NCBI GenBank assembly: GCA_018822665.1 | Contig: JAHJJX010000031.1 | Span: forward strand, 31,549-95,548 | Direction of reading: 5' to 3' | Origin: a bacterium | Lineage (GTDB): Bacteria > Campylobacterota > Campylobacteria > Campylobacterales > Sulfurimonadaceae | Length of the DNA stretch: 64,000 nt | In this document: piece after piece, positions 41,912 through 51,839 of the stretch | Layout of the letters: every line of letters starts with the position of its first letter | Position numbering within the stretch: the stretch's first letter is position 1 | Notes under the pieces: model-generated | What the model was told of the DNA's origin: nothing | Databases searched by the model: none | What the model saw: only the letters and a program-made list of their open reading frames with translations | Made by a program: the position numbers and the translations under genes

Positions 41912-42912
41912 ATCTTCCCTTTTATCTGCATTGCTATTTTTAAAATCATATCCTCTTGCCCCGCGATAACCTTTTGTCTGCCCAGCTCTTGTAATATCTC
42001 GCCGACATCCAGATTATGCTCTTTTGCAATCTTTTGTACCTGGTATTTAAATCCGGAAAAGACCCCGTGCACTCCGCCTAAAATACTCGAACTGTTTGAA
42101 TAGGGAAGCTCTTTTAAGAGATGCGCATGAGCATAATCGGCTAAATCCAAAACTTTATCCACCCTCGCTTTAAAAGAATAGCCCTCTCTCTTGAGAAGCG
42201 CGGCTAAAATCTCAAGCTGGGCATTTCCCGCCCCTGCTCCAAATCCCCGTGAGCAGCCGTCTGCTATTGTCGCACCCGATTGAATGCTTGAGAGCGTATT
42301 TGCCACCGCCAGCCCTAAGTTGTTATGAGCATGAAAGGCAACAGGTTTTTCAAGATGCGCCCTGAGATACGATATCTTTTCGCTTACCGTTTGGGGAGTC
42401 ATATACCCTGCAGAATCAAACAAGAAGATGGCATCCGCCCCGTAAGAGACACCTATCTGCGCCTGTTTCAACAACTCCTCTTTGCAAACCATGTGCGACA
42501 TCATAAGCGCCAAATAAACATCCTTGCCGCTTGATTTTATAAAATCGATATAACTCACGCTCAGAGTTGCCTCACTGCAATGCACCGCCACCCTGAAGAT
42601 ATCTACCCCGATATCTACGGCATCTTTTAAATCATTTTTAATCGACACAAAACCGGGTAAAACAAGGGTGGAGAGTTTTGTTTTATCCAAGTTTGCCTTG
42701 GCGCTCTCAAACATCTCTTTGTCGCTGAGCAAAGCCATACCCACCTGAAAAGAGGAACCCGCCAGCCCGTTTCCGTGACCCACTTCGACTATATCTATGC
42801 CGCTTGATTCGGCTAATTTTGTATAGTTATGAATCTGCTCTTTTGTTATTTGATGAGAGAGGGCATGATTGCCGTCCCTTAATGTCGAGTCATAAAAAAG
42901 TAGTTCTCTCAT
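41908..42912 (-). CDS. 4-hydroxy-2-oxovalerate aldolase-like (DmpG/MhpE family)
   Basis: DSTLRDGNHALSHQITKEQI, FHAHNNLGLAVANTL, GFGAGAGNAQLEILAALL. Confidence 0.88.
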   Translation of the reverse strand: MRELLFYDSTLRDGNHALSHQITKEQIHNYTKLAESSGIDIVEVGHGNGLAGSSFQVGMALLSDKEMFESAKANLDKTKLSTLVLPGFVSIKNDLKDAVDIGVDIFRVAVHCSEATLSVSYIDFIKSSGKDVYLALMMSHMVCKEELLKQAQIGVSYGADAIFLFDSAGYMTPQTVSEKISYLRAHLEKPVAFHAHNNLGLAVANTLSSIQSGATIADGCSRGFGAGAGNAQLEILAALLKREGYSFKARVDKVLDLADYAHAHLLKELPYSNSSSILGGVHGVFSGFKYQVQKIAKEHNLDVGEILQELGRQKVIAGQEDMILKIAMQIKGKI

Positions 42913-43796
42913 TTTGTCTCTTTGTTTTGTGCTAGATTTTCTGCAACATATATTGCAGAACAGGTGATGATATCCAGGTTTCCTGCATACGCGGGCAGAT
43001 AATCTCCCGCTCCGTTCACGCTTATCATGATTGTCAAGATCCCCTCCTCATAGAGCGGTGCAATCACGATGCCGTAACCCGGAATATACTCTTGCAAGCG
43101 TCGGACAACGGCATTAAAAGCAGGTATAAACTCTCTTTGTTTATACTCCTTTACAAGTGCTTTGATACTTACCTGCATATTGATACATGGCTGTGCAGGG
43201 TTGACAATAAGTATCGTTTTGGCATTTTTTACGCCGCAAAACTCCTCTATCGCACTTTTTGTCACATCAATATACTCGCTGATATTCTCTCGTGTAGCCA
43301 TTCCCGCACTCTTGGATGAGATGGTTGAGACCACCTCCACATATTCCAAGACTCCGTGTATTTTAGAAATGGCATCTATAAGGGGGATGCAGGCCTGCCC
43401 CCCGCATGTCACCATATTTACATTTTTATACTTTTTTGCTTCATCCAGGTTTATTTCAGGAACAATGGCCTGCCCGAGTTTGGAGGGTGTCATATCTATG
43501 ACATCCATTCCAAGTTCGTCAAATCTTTGAGCATTTTTCAGATGTGATGCAGCGGAAGTTGCATCAAACACCAGGTCGATTGCATCCCTGTTTTTTATAA
43601 TGGCTTCCATGCTGTTGCTGAAGGTTTTGACTCCCAGCGAAGCGGCAAAAGCCAAACCCTCCGATTGTTCGTCCCGTCCTGAGATCAACACCACATGAAG
43701 ATAGGGTGATTTTTCTGCTTTTACCAGCAAATCCAAAGCGATATTTCCGCTTCCCAAAATAGCAATATTTATTTTTTTATTTACAGATTTTTTCAT
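42909..43796 (-). CDS. Acetaldehyde dehydrogenase (acylating)-like (DmpF/MhpF family)
   Basis: ILGSGNIALDLL, MTPSKLGQAIVPEINL, catalytic-Cys region VTCGGQACIPLI; 4-nt overlap with aldolase gene. Confidence 0.88.
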   Translation of the reverse strand: MKKSVNKKINIAILGSGNIALDLLVKAEKSPYLHVVLISGRDEQSEGLAFAASLGVKTFSNSMEAIIKNRDAIDLVFDATSAASHLKNAQRFDELGMDVIDMTPSKLGQAIVPEINLDEAKKYKNVNMVTCGGQACIPLIDAISKIHGVLEYVEVVSTISSKSAGMATRENISEYIDVTKSAIEEFCGVKNAKTILIVNPAQPCINMQVSIKALVKEYKQREFIPAFNAVVRRLQEYIPGYGIVIAPLYEEGILTIMISVNGAGDYLPAYAGNLDIITCSAIYVAENLAQNKETK

Positions 43797-43807
43797 ATAT
43801 TCTTTAC

Positions 43808-45238
43808 TTAAAAAACAAGCGTTTGTCTTGATTTTTTTCTGATTTCATTGAGTTCTTCCACACTCAAACCCCACAAAGAAGCTACTTTTTCTATTCTGTT
43901 TGGAGCAAAATTGATTCTGTCCCACTCATAAAGTCTTAATATGCTTATATCCTGTGCGCTCCATTCATCCGATTTTATCTGCGAATATCTCCAGTCTGTT
44001 TTTGGAAACTCATCGTTATGCGACAAAAACTCTCCCATAGAGGCTATGCTGTAAAGCTCGGTGCCATACAGAGGCACCGCCACAAAAAATTTCACATAAT
44101 CCGCACCGCAATGTTCGGCAAAATATATAGTTTCTCGTATCTCTTCCCAAGTCTCCCCCGGAAAACCTATGATGAAATTCGCTATACAGTGCATGCCGTA
44201 CTCTTTGACTTTGCGAATGATATTTGGGACCTCTTTTAAATCTTTTATAGGTTTTTTGACAATCTGCTTTAAGACCCTCTGCGTTCCGGATTCTATCGCC
44301 ACGTTTAAGCCGATACAGCCGGACTCTTTCATCAGTCTGAGGTGTTTATCCGTAAGTAAGAAAAGGGCAAATGCCGTTCCCACCCATCGCAGGTTTACCT
44401 CTTTGTCTATCATCTCCTGAAATAAAGAAGCGGCATATCTTCCCCCATCAGCCATAAGCATATTGTCATCGCCAAATACGATTGACTTTATACCATATCG
44501 CTCTTTTAAAAATAAAATCTCTTCCACTACATTTTTTGGGTCTTTGTATCTTACCTTTTTACCCGATATCATCTCCACCTGGCAAAATGAACAGCCAAAA
44601 GGGCATCCCCTAGTCGTATTTACGCTGTAAGAGGGATATTCAGGGGGTCGGTTTGGTCCGATTCGCTCCCCCCTTTGAAGATACTCTTCAAAATTTATAT
44701 AGGAGTAATCAGGCCAGGGAAGCGTGTTTAAATCCTCAACCCAGACTATCTCCTGAACATGGACCTGAGCGTTTGCATCTCTGTAAATAAGCCCTTTTTT
44801 GGGGAATTCTCCCTTGCCCTGCAAATAAAGGAGCAGCTCTTTTAAGACAAACTCCCCCTCTCCGTTTACGCCGTAATCCAAATCTTGGTTTCTAAAAGCA
44901 AAGGCATGTTTGGTTGTTATATGCACGCCTCCTGCGATAGTAATCATCGCGGAGTTCACCTCTTTGGCAAGCTCTATGGCTGTATCCAGAGTGTCCTGGT
45001 ATTCGGAGGAGAGTATGGAGATACCGATATAATCGGGGTTAATCTCTTTGAGCCTGTTTTTAAACTCCTCCCTGCTCATATCATAAAACTGCGCATCTAT
45101 AATGTGCACTTCTACGATATCTTTCACCATAGCGGCTAAAAGACAGAGCGTTACGGGATTTAAATCCCAGACCGTATTCATATCCTCTTTCTGCCATCTT
45201 TGGTTTGGATAGGTTAAGACTAATTTTTTCACATTCAA
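43808..45238 (-). CDS. Cobalamin-binding-domain radical SAM protein
   Basis: N-term B12-binding-like IDAQFYDMSREEFKNRLKEINPDYIGISILSSEY...GGVHIT; radical SAM CPFGCSFCQ. Confidence 0.85.
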   Translation of the reverse strand: MNVKKLVLTYPNQRWQKEDMNTVWDLNPVTLCLLAAMVKDIVEVHIIDAQFYDMSREEFKNRLKEINPDYIGISILSSEYQDTLDTAIELAKEVNSAMITIAGGVHITTKHAFAFRNQDLDYGVNGEGEFVLKELLLYLQGKGEFPKKGLIYRDANAQVHVQEIVWVEDLNTLPWPDYSYINFEEYLQRGERIGPNRPPEYPSYSVNTTRGCPFGCSFCQVEMISGKKVRYKDPKNVVEEILFLKERYGIKSIVFGDDNMLMADGGRYAASLFQEMIDKEVNLRWVGTAFALFLLTDKHLRLMKESGCIGLNVAIESGTQRVLKQIVKKPIKDLKEVPNIIRKVKEYGMHCIANFIIGFPGETWEEIRETIYFAEHCGADYVKFFVAVPLYGTELYSIASMGEFLSHNDEFPKTDWRYSQIKSDEWSAQDISILRLYEWDRINFAPNRIEKVASLWGLSVEELNEIRKKSRQTLVF

Positions 45239-45243
45239 TCCCT

Positions 45244-45903
45244 TTAGGGTATAAACCAGTAGTAGTCACCCTCGTAACCACACTCTTTAAAAAACGCTTT
45301 CCACTCTGCCGTATGCATCATTGTGAGTGCCGTAAGGTTCCAGGCTTCCATCGCTTTTTTTTCCTCATCATCTCTATAAGCATCAAGCGTAATAAAAGCA
45401 TCTTTTTTACTCACTCTCATAATTTCTTTAAGAGCTATTTTCATCTCATCTTTATCTAAATTGTGTAATGTTGTTATAGAGATAACTAAATCAAAACTGT
45501 TATCTTCAAATGGCAAACGCATCGCATTTGCCACTTGAAGATACTCTTTCACCTCCTCTTTGGCATGTGAAATTGCATATTCGGATATATCAACTCCCCT
45601 TACACCAATTTCGGGTATAAGCCTTTGAAAGTCATAAAGCATAAAACCTTTAGCACAACCGATATCCAATATTTTACTACTCTTATCAAGTTTGTAATAC
45701 TCTTTAAATGTTGGAATCACATCCTCCCAAAACTTTGGACTATAATAAAATCCGCCATACCCATGACTTCTCTCACCGTCAAAAAATTCTTTAGAAAATT
45801 GTCGCGCCAAGGCTTTATCTTGTTCTGTTTTCTCTTCTAATCTTTTACTCAAATCCCTCTTTGTTTTAGGGTAGTTTTGCATCAGATTTATCTCTTTACC
45901 CAT
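45244..45903 (-). CDS. Class I SAM-dependent methyltransferase
   Basis: SKILDIGCAKGFMLYDFQRL..GVRGVDISEYAI. Confidence 0.82.
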   Translation of the reverse strand: MGKEINLMQNYPKTKRDLSKRLEEKTEQDKALARQFSKEFFDGERSHGYGGFYYSPKFWEDVIPTFKEYYKLDKSSKILDIGCAKGFMLYDFQRLIPEIGVRGVDISEYAISHAKEEVKEYLQVANAMRLPFEDNSFDLVISITTLHNLDKDEMKIALKEIMRVSKKDAFITLDAYRDDEEKKAMEAWNLTALTMMHTAEWKAFFKECGYEGDYYWFIP

Positions 45904-46979
45904 TACACAAAGCCCATATGTTCTTTATCAACATCTAAATATTTAAATATTAGTTTATTCTTCTCATTAACAGCACAGTGATGGTTACAATCTATGGACG
46001 GATTGACATTAAAAAATTTATCTTTTTCGTTCATCCAGAGCTCTTTAAATCTTCTCTTTTTTATACTTCCCAATCCACCCGTGTCCAAATTATATGCTTT
46101 GTCATGACATGTATAAACATTCATATCAGCCCCGATTACCGGATTTATTTGCACATATGGACACCACTTATAATCTTTGTCAAATTTATAATCTAGTAGA
46201 TGATAACTATCAAACACTTCAAATGAGGCATCCTCTAATTCATCCTTAACCTGCATGGACAGATTCTTCGCTTCTTGGTAAATCGGCTCATGATATCTAT
46301 TGTTTTCTATCCCGTTGTTGCCAATAACACAAGGTGCGATTTTAATACTATCAACACCAATCTCTTTCATTAGCTTTGAAAAGTTATAAATCTCTTTATA
46401 GTTCTTGTTATCAACGATAAAGCTGATACCGAGATTACACTTTCTCTTAGGTATCTTTGCAAAGTTTTTCATGTTGTTGATAACTCTTGTGAACTCTCCG
46501 TGCTTTACATTTCTATACTTAGCATAACTCTCATCATCCCATCCATCAATGGAGACTCTTACCCAAGTTCCATATTTTGCAAATACATCGGCTATCTCAC
46601 CCTCTAATCTTGAACCGTTTGTTAAAGATGCAAATTTAATACTGCTTGTAGCCAAATTCTGTACAGTTTCTAATAGATGAGGGTAAAGAAACGGCTCACC
46701 CCCACCGCTGAAAGTTATTGATTGAACTTCCATATCAATACAGTCTTCAATGATTTCTCTCATTTTATCTTTAGGAATTGTATCTTTGATTGTCATATCT
46801 TTACCAAGCTGAATATCATCCAGACTCTGATAGGAGCAGTACCAACATGAATGATTACATACATTGGTGGGCTTGATTCTAATATGCAGCGGCGCTTTTA
46901 TCGTATCTACCTCTTTAGATAAAGAGTCAAGCTTATCTTGAAAATGAAATATTTTATACTCAGAATATTTAGTTGCCAT
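45903..46979 (-). CDS. Radical SAM protein with SPASM-like C-terminus
   Basis: CNHSCWYCS; SGGGEPFLYPHL; C-terminal Cys-containing extension. Confidence 0.85.
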   Translation of the reverse strand: MATKYSEYKIFHFQDKLDSLSKEVDTIKAPLHIRIKPTNVCNHSCWYCSYQSLDDIQLGKDMTIKDTIPKDKMREIIEDCIDMEVQSITFSGGGEPFLYPHLLETVQNLATSSIKFASLTNGSRLEGEIADVFAKYGTWVRVSIDGWDDESYAKYRNVKHGEFTRVINNMKNFAKIPKRKCNLGISFIVDNKNYKEIYNFSKLMKEIGVDSIKIAPCVIGNNGIENNRYHEPIYQEAKNLSMQVKDELEDASFEVFDSYHLLDYKFDKDYKWCPYVQINPVIGADMNVYTCHDKAYNLDTGGLGSIKKRRFKELWMNEKDKFFNVNPSIDCNHHCAVNEKNKLIFKYLDVDKEHMGFV

Positions 46980-46992
46980 ATTAACCCGCTTT

Positions 46993-47490
46993 TTATAAAC
47001 ATCTTAAATATGTCGGACCATTAGAGGCAAACATATCTTCTACATCTTGCTGTAAACTTTTTACAGTCGGTGCAAAAAGTTTAAAATTTTTAAAAATTTC
47101 CATCATCTGCACATCATCACTATCCATGCAGTGACTTCGCCCTAGCTTATCAAAGTAGTTATCGGCACCTACACCGATAAGTTTAACATTCATTTTATGC
47201 TCGTTCAAATCATAGCGTATCTGCTCATAAGCACGCATAACCAAAAACGGTACTTGAGAATATACTATCGGTTTAAGTCCTGCCAAATACATTCCTGCAC
47301 TCATGCTAATAGTAGCCTGTTCACAAATACCTACATTAAAAACTCTCTCTTTATGGTTATCAAAGTAGTTATCAAGAACAGCAAACCCCATATCTCCGAC
47401 TAAAAGAGCCATTTTTTCATCATATTTGAAGTAACTGTAGATTTCACTCATTACCTCTTTTTTTGTTACTAACCTACTCATCAGTTTCAC
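46993..47490 (-). CDS. Transketolase pyrimidine-binding (C-terminal subunit) domain, short
   Basis: FNVGICEQATISMSAGMYLAGLKPIVYSQ; only 165 aa, appears to lack the usual third domain. Confidence 0.8.
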   Translation of the reverse strand: MKLMSRLVTKKEVMSEIYSYFKYDEKMALLVGDMGFAVLDNYFDNHKERVFNVGICEQATISMSAGMYLAGLKPIVYSQVPFLVMRAYEQIRYDLNEHKMNVKLIGVGADNYFDKLGRSHCMDSDDVQMMEIFKNFKLFAPTVKSLQQDVEDMFASNGPTYLRCL

Positions 47491-48265
47491 CTAAAACGTA
47501 ACCGTCTTGAGTTGGACATCTAAAGTGATACGCTATTGAATTTTCACAAGGCTTTAGCCCTTTTCCTTTTACGGTATCACAAAACAGAATCGAAAAATTT
47601 GAGTTTTTATTTGTAAAAAACTCTCCCATCTTCTCTTTTAAGAGAGTCTCATTGTGCCCATCTATTTTTGAATAATTATCACTGTAACTACTCAAAACTT
47701 TAGCAAGTCTCTCATTATCAAGTCCAACATCTTCAACTCTATCCATTGCTTGAAGTCCGTTTGCATCCACAATTAAAAGAAGATTATCAAGCTTAAATCT
47801 ATATGCAAGTCCAAGAGCTTCAAAATTACTCCCCTCTTGCATCTCGCCATCCCCTACAATACAAACAACCTTATTACTCATATTTTGCATTTTAAACGCA
47901 TGTGCCATACCGACGGCTATGGGCAATCCGTGTCCTAACGATCCTGTTGAGGCCTCAATCATATAATCACTGTTTTTAGTTAAACACCCTTTTATAGATG
48001 CTCCGTTATAAAAACTCTCCAACTCGCTGTTTGGTAAAAATCCAAGTTCATTTAAAATAATATAATAGGCATAAGCACCGTGCCCTTTGGAAAAGAGAAC
48101 TCTGTCTCTGCTCTCATCTTTTACATTTTTTGTATTGTAAGTCAAAAAATCTCTAAATAAAACCGTGAGCATCTCCACGCACGAAAGGGAGGGAGCAAGA
48201 TGCCCCGCACCGCTTTTGCACGAGAGTTCTATCGTCTTTTTCCGTATATCCGCTGCTTCAAGCAT
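47474..48265 (-). CDS. Transketolase N-terminal (ThDP pyrophosphate-binding) subunit
   Basis: GHLAPSLSCVEMLTVLF, FSKGHGAYAYYIIL, VGDGEMQEGSNFEALGLAYRFKLDNLLLIVDANGLQ. Confidence 0.88.
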   Translation of the reverse strand: MLEAADIRKKTIELSCKSGAGHLAPSLSCVEMLTVLFRDFLTYNTKNVKDESRDRVLFSKGHGAYAYYIILNELGFLPNSELESFYNGASIKGCLTKNSDYMIEASTGSLGHGLPIAVGMAHAFKMQNMSNKVVCIVGDGEMQEGSNFEALGLAYRFKLDNLLLIVDANGLQAMDRVEDVGLDNERLAKVLSSYSDNYSKIDGHNETLLKEKMGEFFTNKNSNFSILFCDTVKGKGLKPCENSIAYHFRCPTQDGYVLGETDE

Positions 48266-49259
48266 CCTTGTCTCCAAGACACTCAAACCACTCTTTTGTC
48301 GCTTCTTGGATACTGTCCTCATCCCATACGGGAGCTTCTCTCCACTGCTCTATATTCTCAAGCATCGTCTTCACACCCTCTTCAAAACTCACTTTTGGAG
48401 TCCAGCCGAGCATGGTTTTTATCTTTGTTATATCGGCATAGGTGCATTCCGGCTCTCCGGGTCTTTTTGAGATATGCACCTTCTCCCCTCCCAAAAGTTC
48501 GACCAGATAGTTTATACTGTAGGTGTTATCGCTTCCCACATTAAATATCTCTTGGACGTAGGAGCTTTGGCAGGCGGTGTAACATGCATCTACGATATCC
48601 GTTACATAGGTAAAATCCCGTGTTTGTTCTCCGTCGCCGACTATCGTCAGAGGCTTTTTGTTTAAAAGCTGTGCCAAAAACACCCCAAAAACAGCTCCGT
48701 ATGTTCCGCCGGTTCTGTGCCTTATCCCGTAGACATTAAAAAATCGCATGCTCACAACCGGCATCTTGTACACCTGACCCCAGTGCATCACATACTGCTC
48801 CCCTACCGTTTTGGTGTGGGCATAGGGGTATTCCGGTCGTATGGCACTGCTCTCGGGTGTCGGATACACATCGGGTATCCCATAGCATGAGCTTGAGGCG
48901 GCATACACGAACTTTTTAAGGTTTTTCGATTTTCTGCTCGCTTGCAAAACCCGCATCGTACCGTCAACATTTGCCTGATGGTATTTTAGCGGTTCATTTA
49001 TAGAGGGCACGATATCCGCCAAAGCGGCATAATGAAACACATAATCCACATCAGCAAAGACCTCGTCCAAAGAGAGCTTATAGTCACCGATATCGGCTTG
49101 AATAAATCGGACTTTACCCTTATGATGCTCTATATTTTCCAATCTTCCGTTTGCAAGATTATCGATAACCGTCACTTCATAATTTTTAGAGACCAATAAA
49201 TCTACCATGTGCGAGCCTATAAATCCTGCTCCTCCGGTTACAATTGCTTTCATTATCAA
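48258..49259 (-). CDS. NAD-dependent sugar epimerase (UDP-glucose/GlcNAc 4-epimerase-like)
   Basis: AIVTGGAGFIGSHMVDLL, YAASSSCYG, YPYAHTKTVGEQ. Confidence 0.87.
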   Translation of the reverse strand: MIMKAIVTGGAGFIGSHMVDLLVSKNYEVTVIDNLANGRLENIEHHKGKVRFIQADIGDYKLSLDEVFADVDYVFHYAALADIVPSINEPLKYHQANVDGTMRVLQASRKSKNLKKFVYAASSSCYGIPDVYPTPESSAIRPEYPYAHTKTVGEQYVMHWGQVYKMPVVSMRFFNVYGIRHRTGGTYGAVFGVFLAQLLNKKPLTIVGDGEQTRDFTYVTDIVDACYTACQSSYVQEIFNVGSDNTYSINYLVELLGGEKVHISKRPGEPECTYADITKIKTMLGWTPKVSFEEGVKTMLENIEQWREAPVWDEDSIQEATKEWFECLGDKDA

Positions 49260-49262
49260 TCC

Positions 49263-50357
49263 TTAAATAAAATTATCATGGGCATGTGGATTCTTCAGTC
49301 TGAAAAGGTAACGGTTTACCTCATCCATTCTGCAATTTACCCTGCAATTCTTTATATCCAACTCATTTTTTACATATTCGTAGGATTTTTTTCTTTTGTC
49401 GCTTTCCCATATCTGGCTGAAACTGTTCTCATATATATTTCCATAGCAAAACTTATCATCGCCCAGATACGCACTGCACCCGAAAACTTTTCCGTCTGCC
49501 GCGATATATCCCCAAAAGAAGGGTGTAGAATGGCATGTGGAATAGGAATGCGTTTTTTGCACATGCTTTTTCATCGTATTTGCACGAAAGACCACGCTGA
49601 AATTTTCATCATTCAAACACTCCAACTCTTTTTCCAAATCCTGTGTATCGGAATAATCGATATCTGCATATTTTGTGGTTTGGCTAAAGTTGTGCTGCGA
49701 ATAAGGCTTGATAACCAGATAGTCTACTCCCGTCTCTTTACACTTTTGCGCCAAAATAACGGCCTCATCCTTGTTTTCGGGCAAAAGCAGCATCTGTACG
49801 CCGAGCGTGCATTTTAAATTGTTTTGTTTTCTATACTCCAGGGCATATTCAAGATTATGCATAACCCTCTCAAAATCAAGCTCTTTTGTTTGATGTATCT
49901 GCGCATAACTCTTCGCTGTTCCCCCGTTGAGGCTCACCTTTATCCAAGAGCAGCTCTCTATACATCTTTCAATGTTTTTTTTATTCAGCGGTACGAAATT
50001 TGTCGTGAGTGAAGTATCTATTCCCACACGTGAGCAATGTTCCACGATAAGGTCCAAGTCTTTAAAAAGAAGAGGTTCCCCCTCCCCCGCAAACATCACG
50101 CTTTTTACACCTTTTTGAGCCATGTCGCTCAGGGTGTTTTTTAAAACATCAAACTCCAAACCTATGTTTTCATACCCCATATAATCAAGTGCACAAAAGG
50201 TGCAGCGGTGGTTGCACCCGCCATAAGGTGAAATCTCTACATACACGGGATATATCTTTTTTAACTTTTGCCAATCCTCTTTTGCTTCAAGCCACTTAGC
50301 AACCCGAAGAGGATGCAGACCCATCTTATGAGAGTCTATTGAAAATTTATCGCTCAT
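49263..50357 (-). CDS. Radical SAM protein with SPASM-like C-terminus
   Basis: CNHRCTFCALDY; MFAGEGEPLLFKDL; C-terminal C..., GCSAYLGD, CRVNC. Confidence 0.85.
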   Translation of the reverse strand: MSDKFSIDSHKMGLHPLRVAKWLEAKEDWQKLKKIYPVYVEISPYGGCNHRCTFCALDYMGYENIGLEFDVLKNTLSDMAQKGVKSVMFAGEGEPLLFKDLDLIVEHCSRVGIDTSLTTNFVPLNKKNIERCIESCSWIKVSLNGGTAKSYAQIHQTKELDFERVMHNLEYALEYRKQNNLKCTLGVQMLLLPENKDEAVILAQKCKETGVDYLVIKPYSQHNFSQTTKYADIDYSDTQDLEKELECLNDENFSVVFRANTMKKHVQKTHSYSTCHSTPFFWGYIAADGKVFGCSAYLGDDKFCYGNIYENSFSQIWESDKRKKSYEYVKNELDIKNCRVNCRMDEVNRYLFRLKNPHAHDNFI

Positions 50358-51761
50358 CTAACCCACTTCTTGTTCGATTTTTTTCACCATTCTTGTAACA
50401 AAAGCGTTAAAGGACATCTCCTCAGCTATTCCATACACATTTTTTTTCGGCTCTTCGCCTAATATATCGACAAGCTCCTCATAATTTGAAAACAAAAGCG
50501 TATTTTCTTCATAATCATACTTCTCTTCGCTCATCGCTCTGCAATCATAAGACACCGGAATAGTTCCACATGCCGCCATCTCCGGCAATCTTTGCTGATA
50601 CATATCAAAAGAATGGGCATAAACCGAGTAGCGGGCGCTGTTGTAAACCTTCGAGAGTTCTTTGCCGTGGGGAAGTTCTCCTTTAAAATACGGAGCGACA
50701 AGGGGATTATTTTCCCAATGCCTGCCATACACTTCGACAGCTATGTTCTTTTGTTTGCATATCCACTCCACGCTGCATTCGCGTACGGCCATTGCAAGAG
50801 GGCTCAACAAGATTAAATTATAGTCTATCTCATATTTTCGTGAGAGTTCCCCAACATACTCCGGCGTTATTTTCATCCCCGTGTTCAGGTTTTCTCTAAA
50901 AATATTATAAAGTTCTCTGAATCTCTTATCGCTTATCTCTTTATTTAAAACAGCGGCATAAGAGGAACCTATAAAAATGATTTTATTCTCTTTTTGAATT
51001 GTTTCATCCCTGTAAAAATCACTCTTACTGACACAAAACCTCTGAATCTCATAGCTCTCTTTGATAAATTTTTTCTTCATTATCATATCCGAGAGCGCAT
51101 AAATAATGTCTCTTTGTCTTAAATGGATTTTGCTCTCATCATATAAAATCGGCATCGGGTCTTGAAACCAGACAAAATTAAAAATAGAATCGCTTAAAAA
51201 AGTATTGTTGAGATTATTGATATTGATTGTGGCATGGGGCTGAAACTCTGACATAATTTTAAAAGAACTTAAATCTTCTATCCCCTCATACAATTCAAAA
51301 CAAACTTCATAACCCATATCTCTTAAAGTATTGGCGATATTTTTAGATACGTACTGCATCACTTGGGTTGAAACATTGGCGCAGAGGTGAAATCTTAAAC
51401 GCTCGCTAAAATCCGGCGAAGAGTTTTTCATTTTTTGCAAATAATGTGTATTAAGCTGTGTTCTATACATTTTTGCCTGTTCAATGGATAAATTAAAGTT
51501 CATTAACACCTCTAATTTAATATCACTCGATATTTCCAATCCCGTAAAATCTATTTTTGAGGGTATTCTGTATGTGCCGTAAGCCAATGTTTCGAGCAGA
51601 TTTTCTATTGGAAGATGTACAAGATTTGCCAAATCGCTCTCTATCTTTTCACCTTCATAGTAACATAACTGTAAATAATAATTGTTTTCGCCCCATCTGT
51701 TTTGTTGTGAGGCAACCCGCAGAGCTTCCTTTGGGCTAAGGAAGTAAATATCTTCATGCAT
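50358..51761 (-). CDS. Glycosyltransferase-like protein (CgeB-like)
   Basis: YGRHWENNPLVAPYFKGELPHGKELSKVYNSARYSVYAHSFDMYQQRLPEMAACGTIPVSYD. Confidence 0.7.
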   Translation of the reverse strand: MHEDIYFLSPKEALRVASQQNRWGENNYYLQLCYYEGEKIESDLANLVHLPIENLLETLAYGTYRIPSKIDFTGLEISSDIKLEVLMNFNLSIEQAKMYRTQLNTHYLQKMKNSSPDFSERLRFHLCANVSTQVMQYVSKNIANTLRDMGYEVCFELYEGIEDLSSFKIMSEFQPHATININNLNNTFLSDSIFNFVWFQDPMPILYDESKIHLRQRDIIYALSDMIMKKKFIKESYEIQRFCVSKSDFYRDETIQKENKIIFIGSSYAAVLNKEISDKRFRELYNIFRENLNTGMKITPEYVGELSRKYEIDYNLILLSPLAMAVRECSVEWICKQKNIAVEVYGRHWENNPLVAPYFKGELPHGKELSKVYNSARYSVYAHSFDMYQQRLPEMAACGTIPVSYDCRAMSEEKYDYEENTLLFSNYEELVDILGEEPKKNVYGIAEEMSFNAFVTRMVKKIEQEVG

Positions 51762-51839
51762 TGTTTTAATCTTTATATTTGATTTGTTTGAGTAAAATAC
51801 AACACTTTGACTTAAGGGTTCGTAAGAGGAGAAACATTA

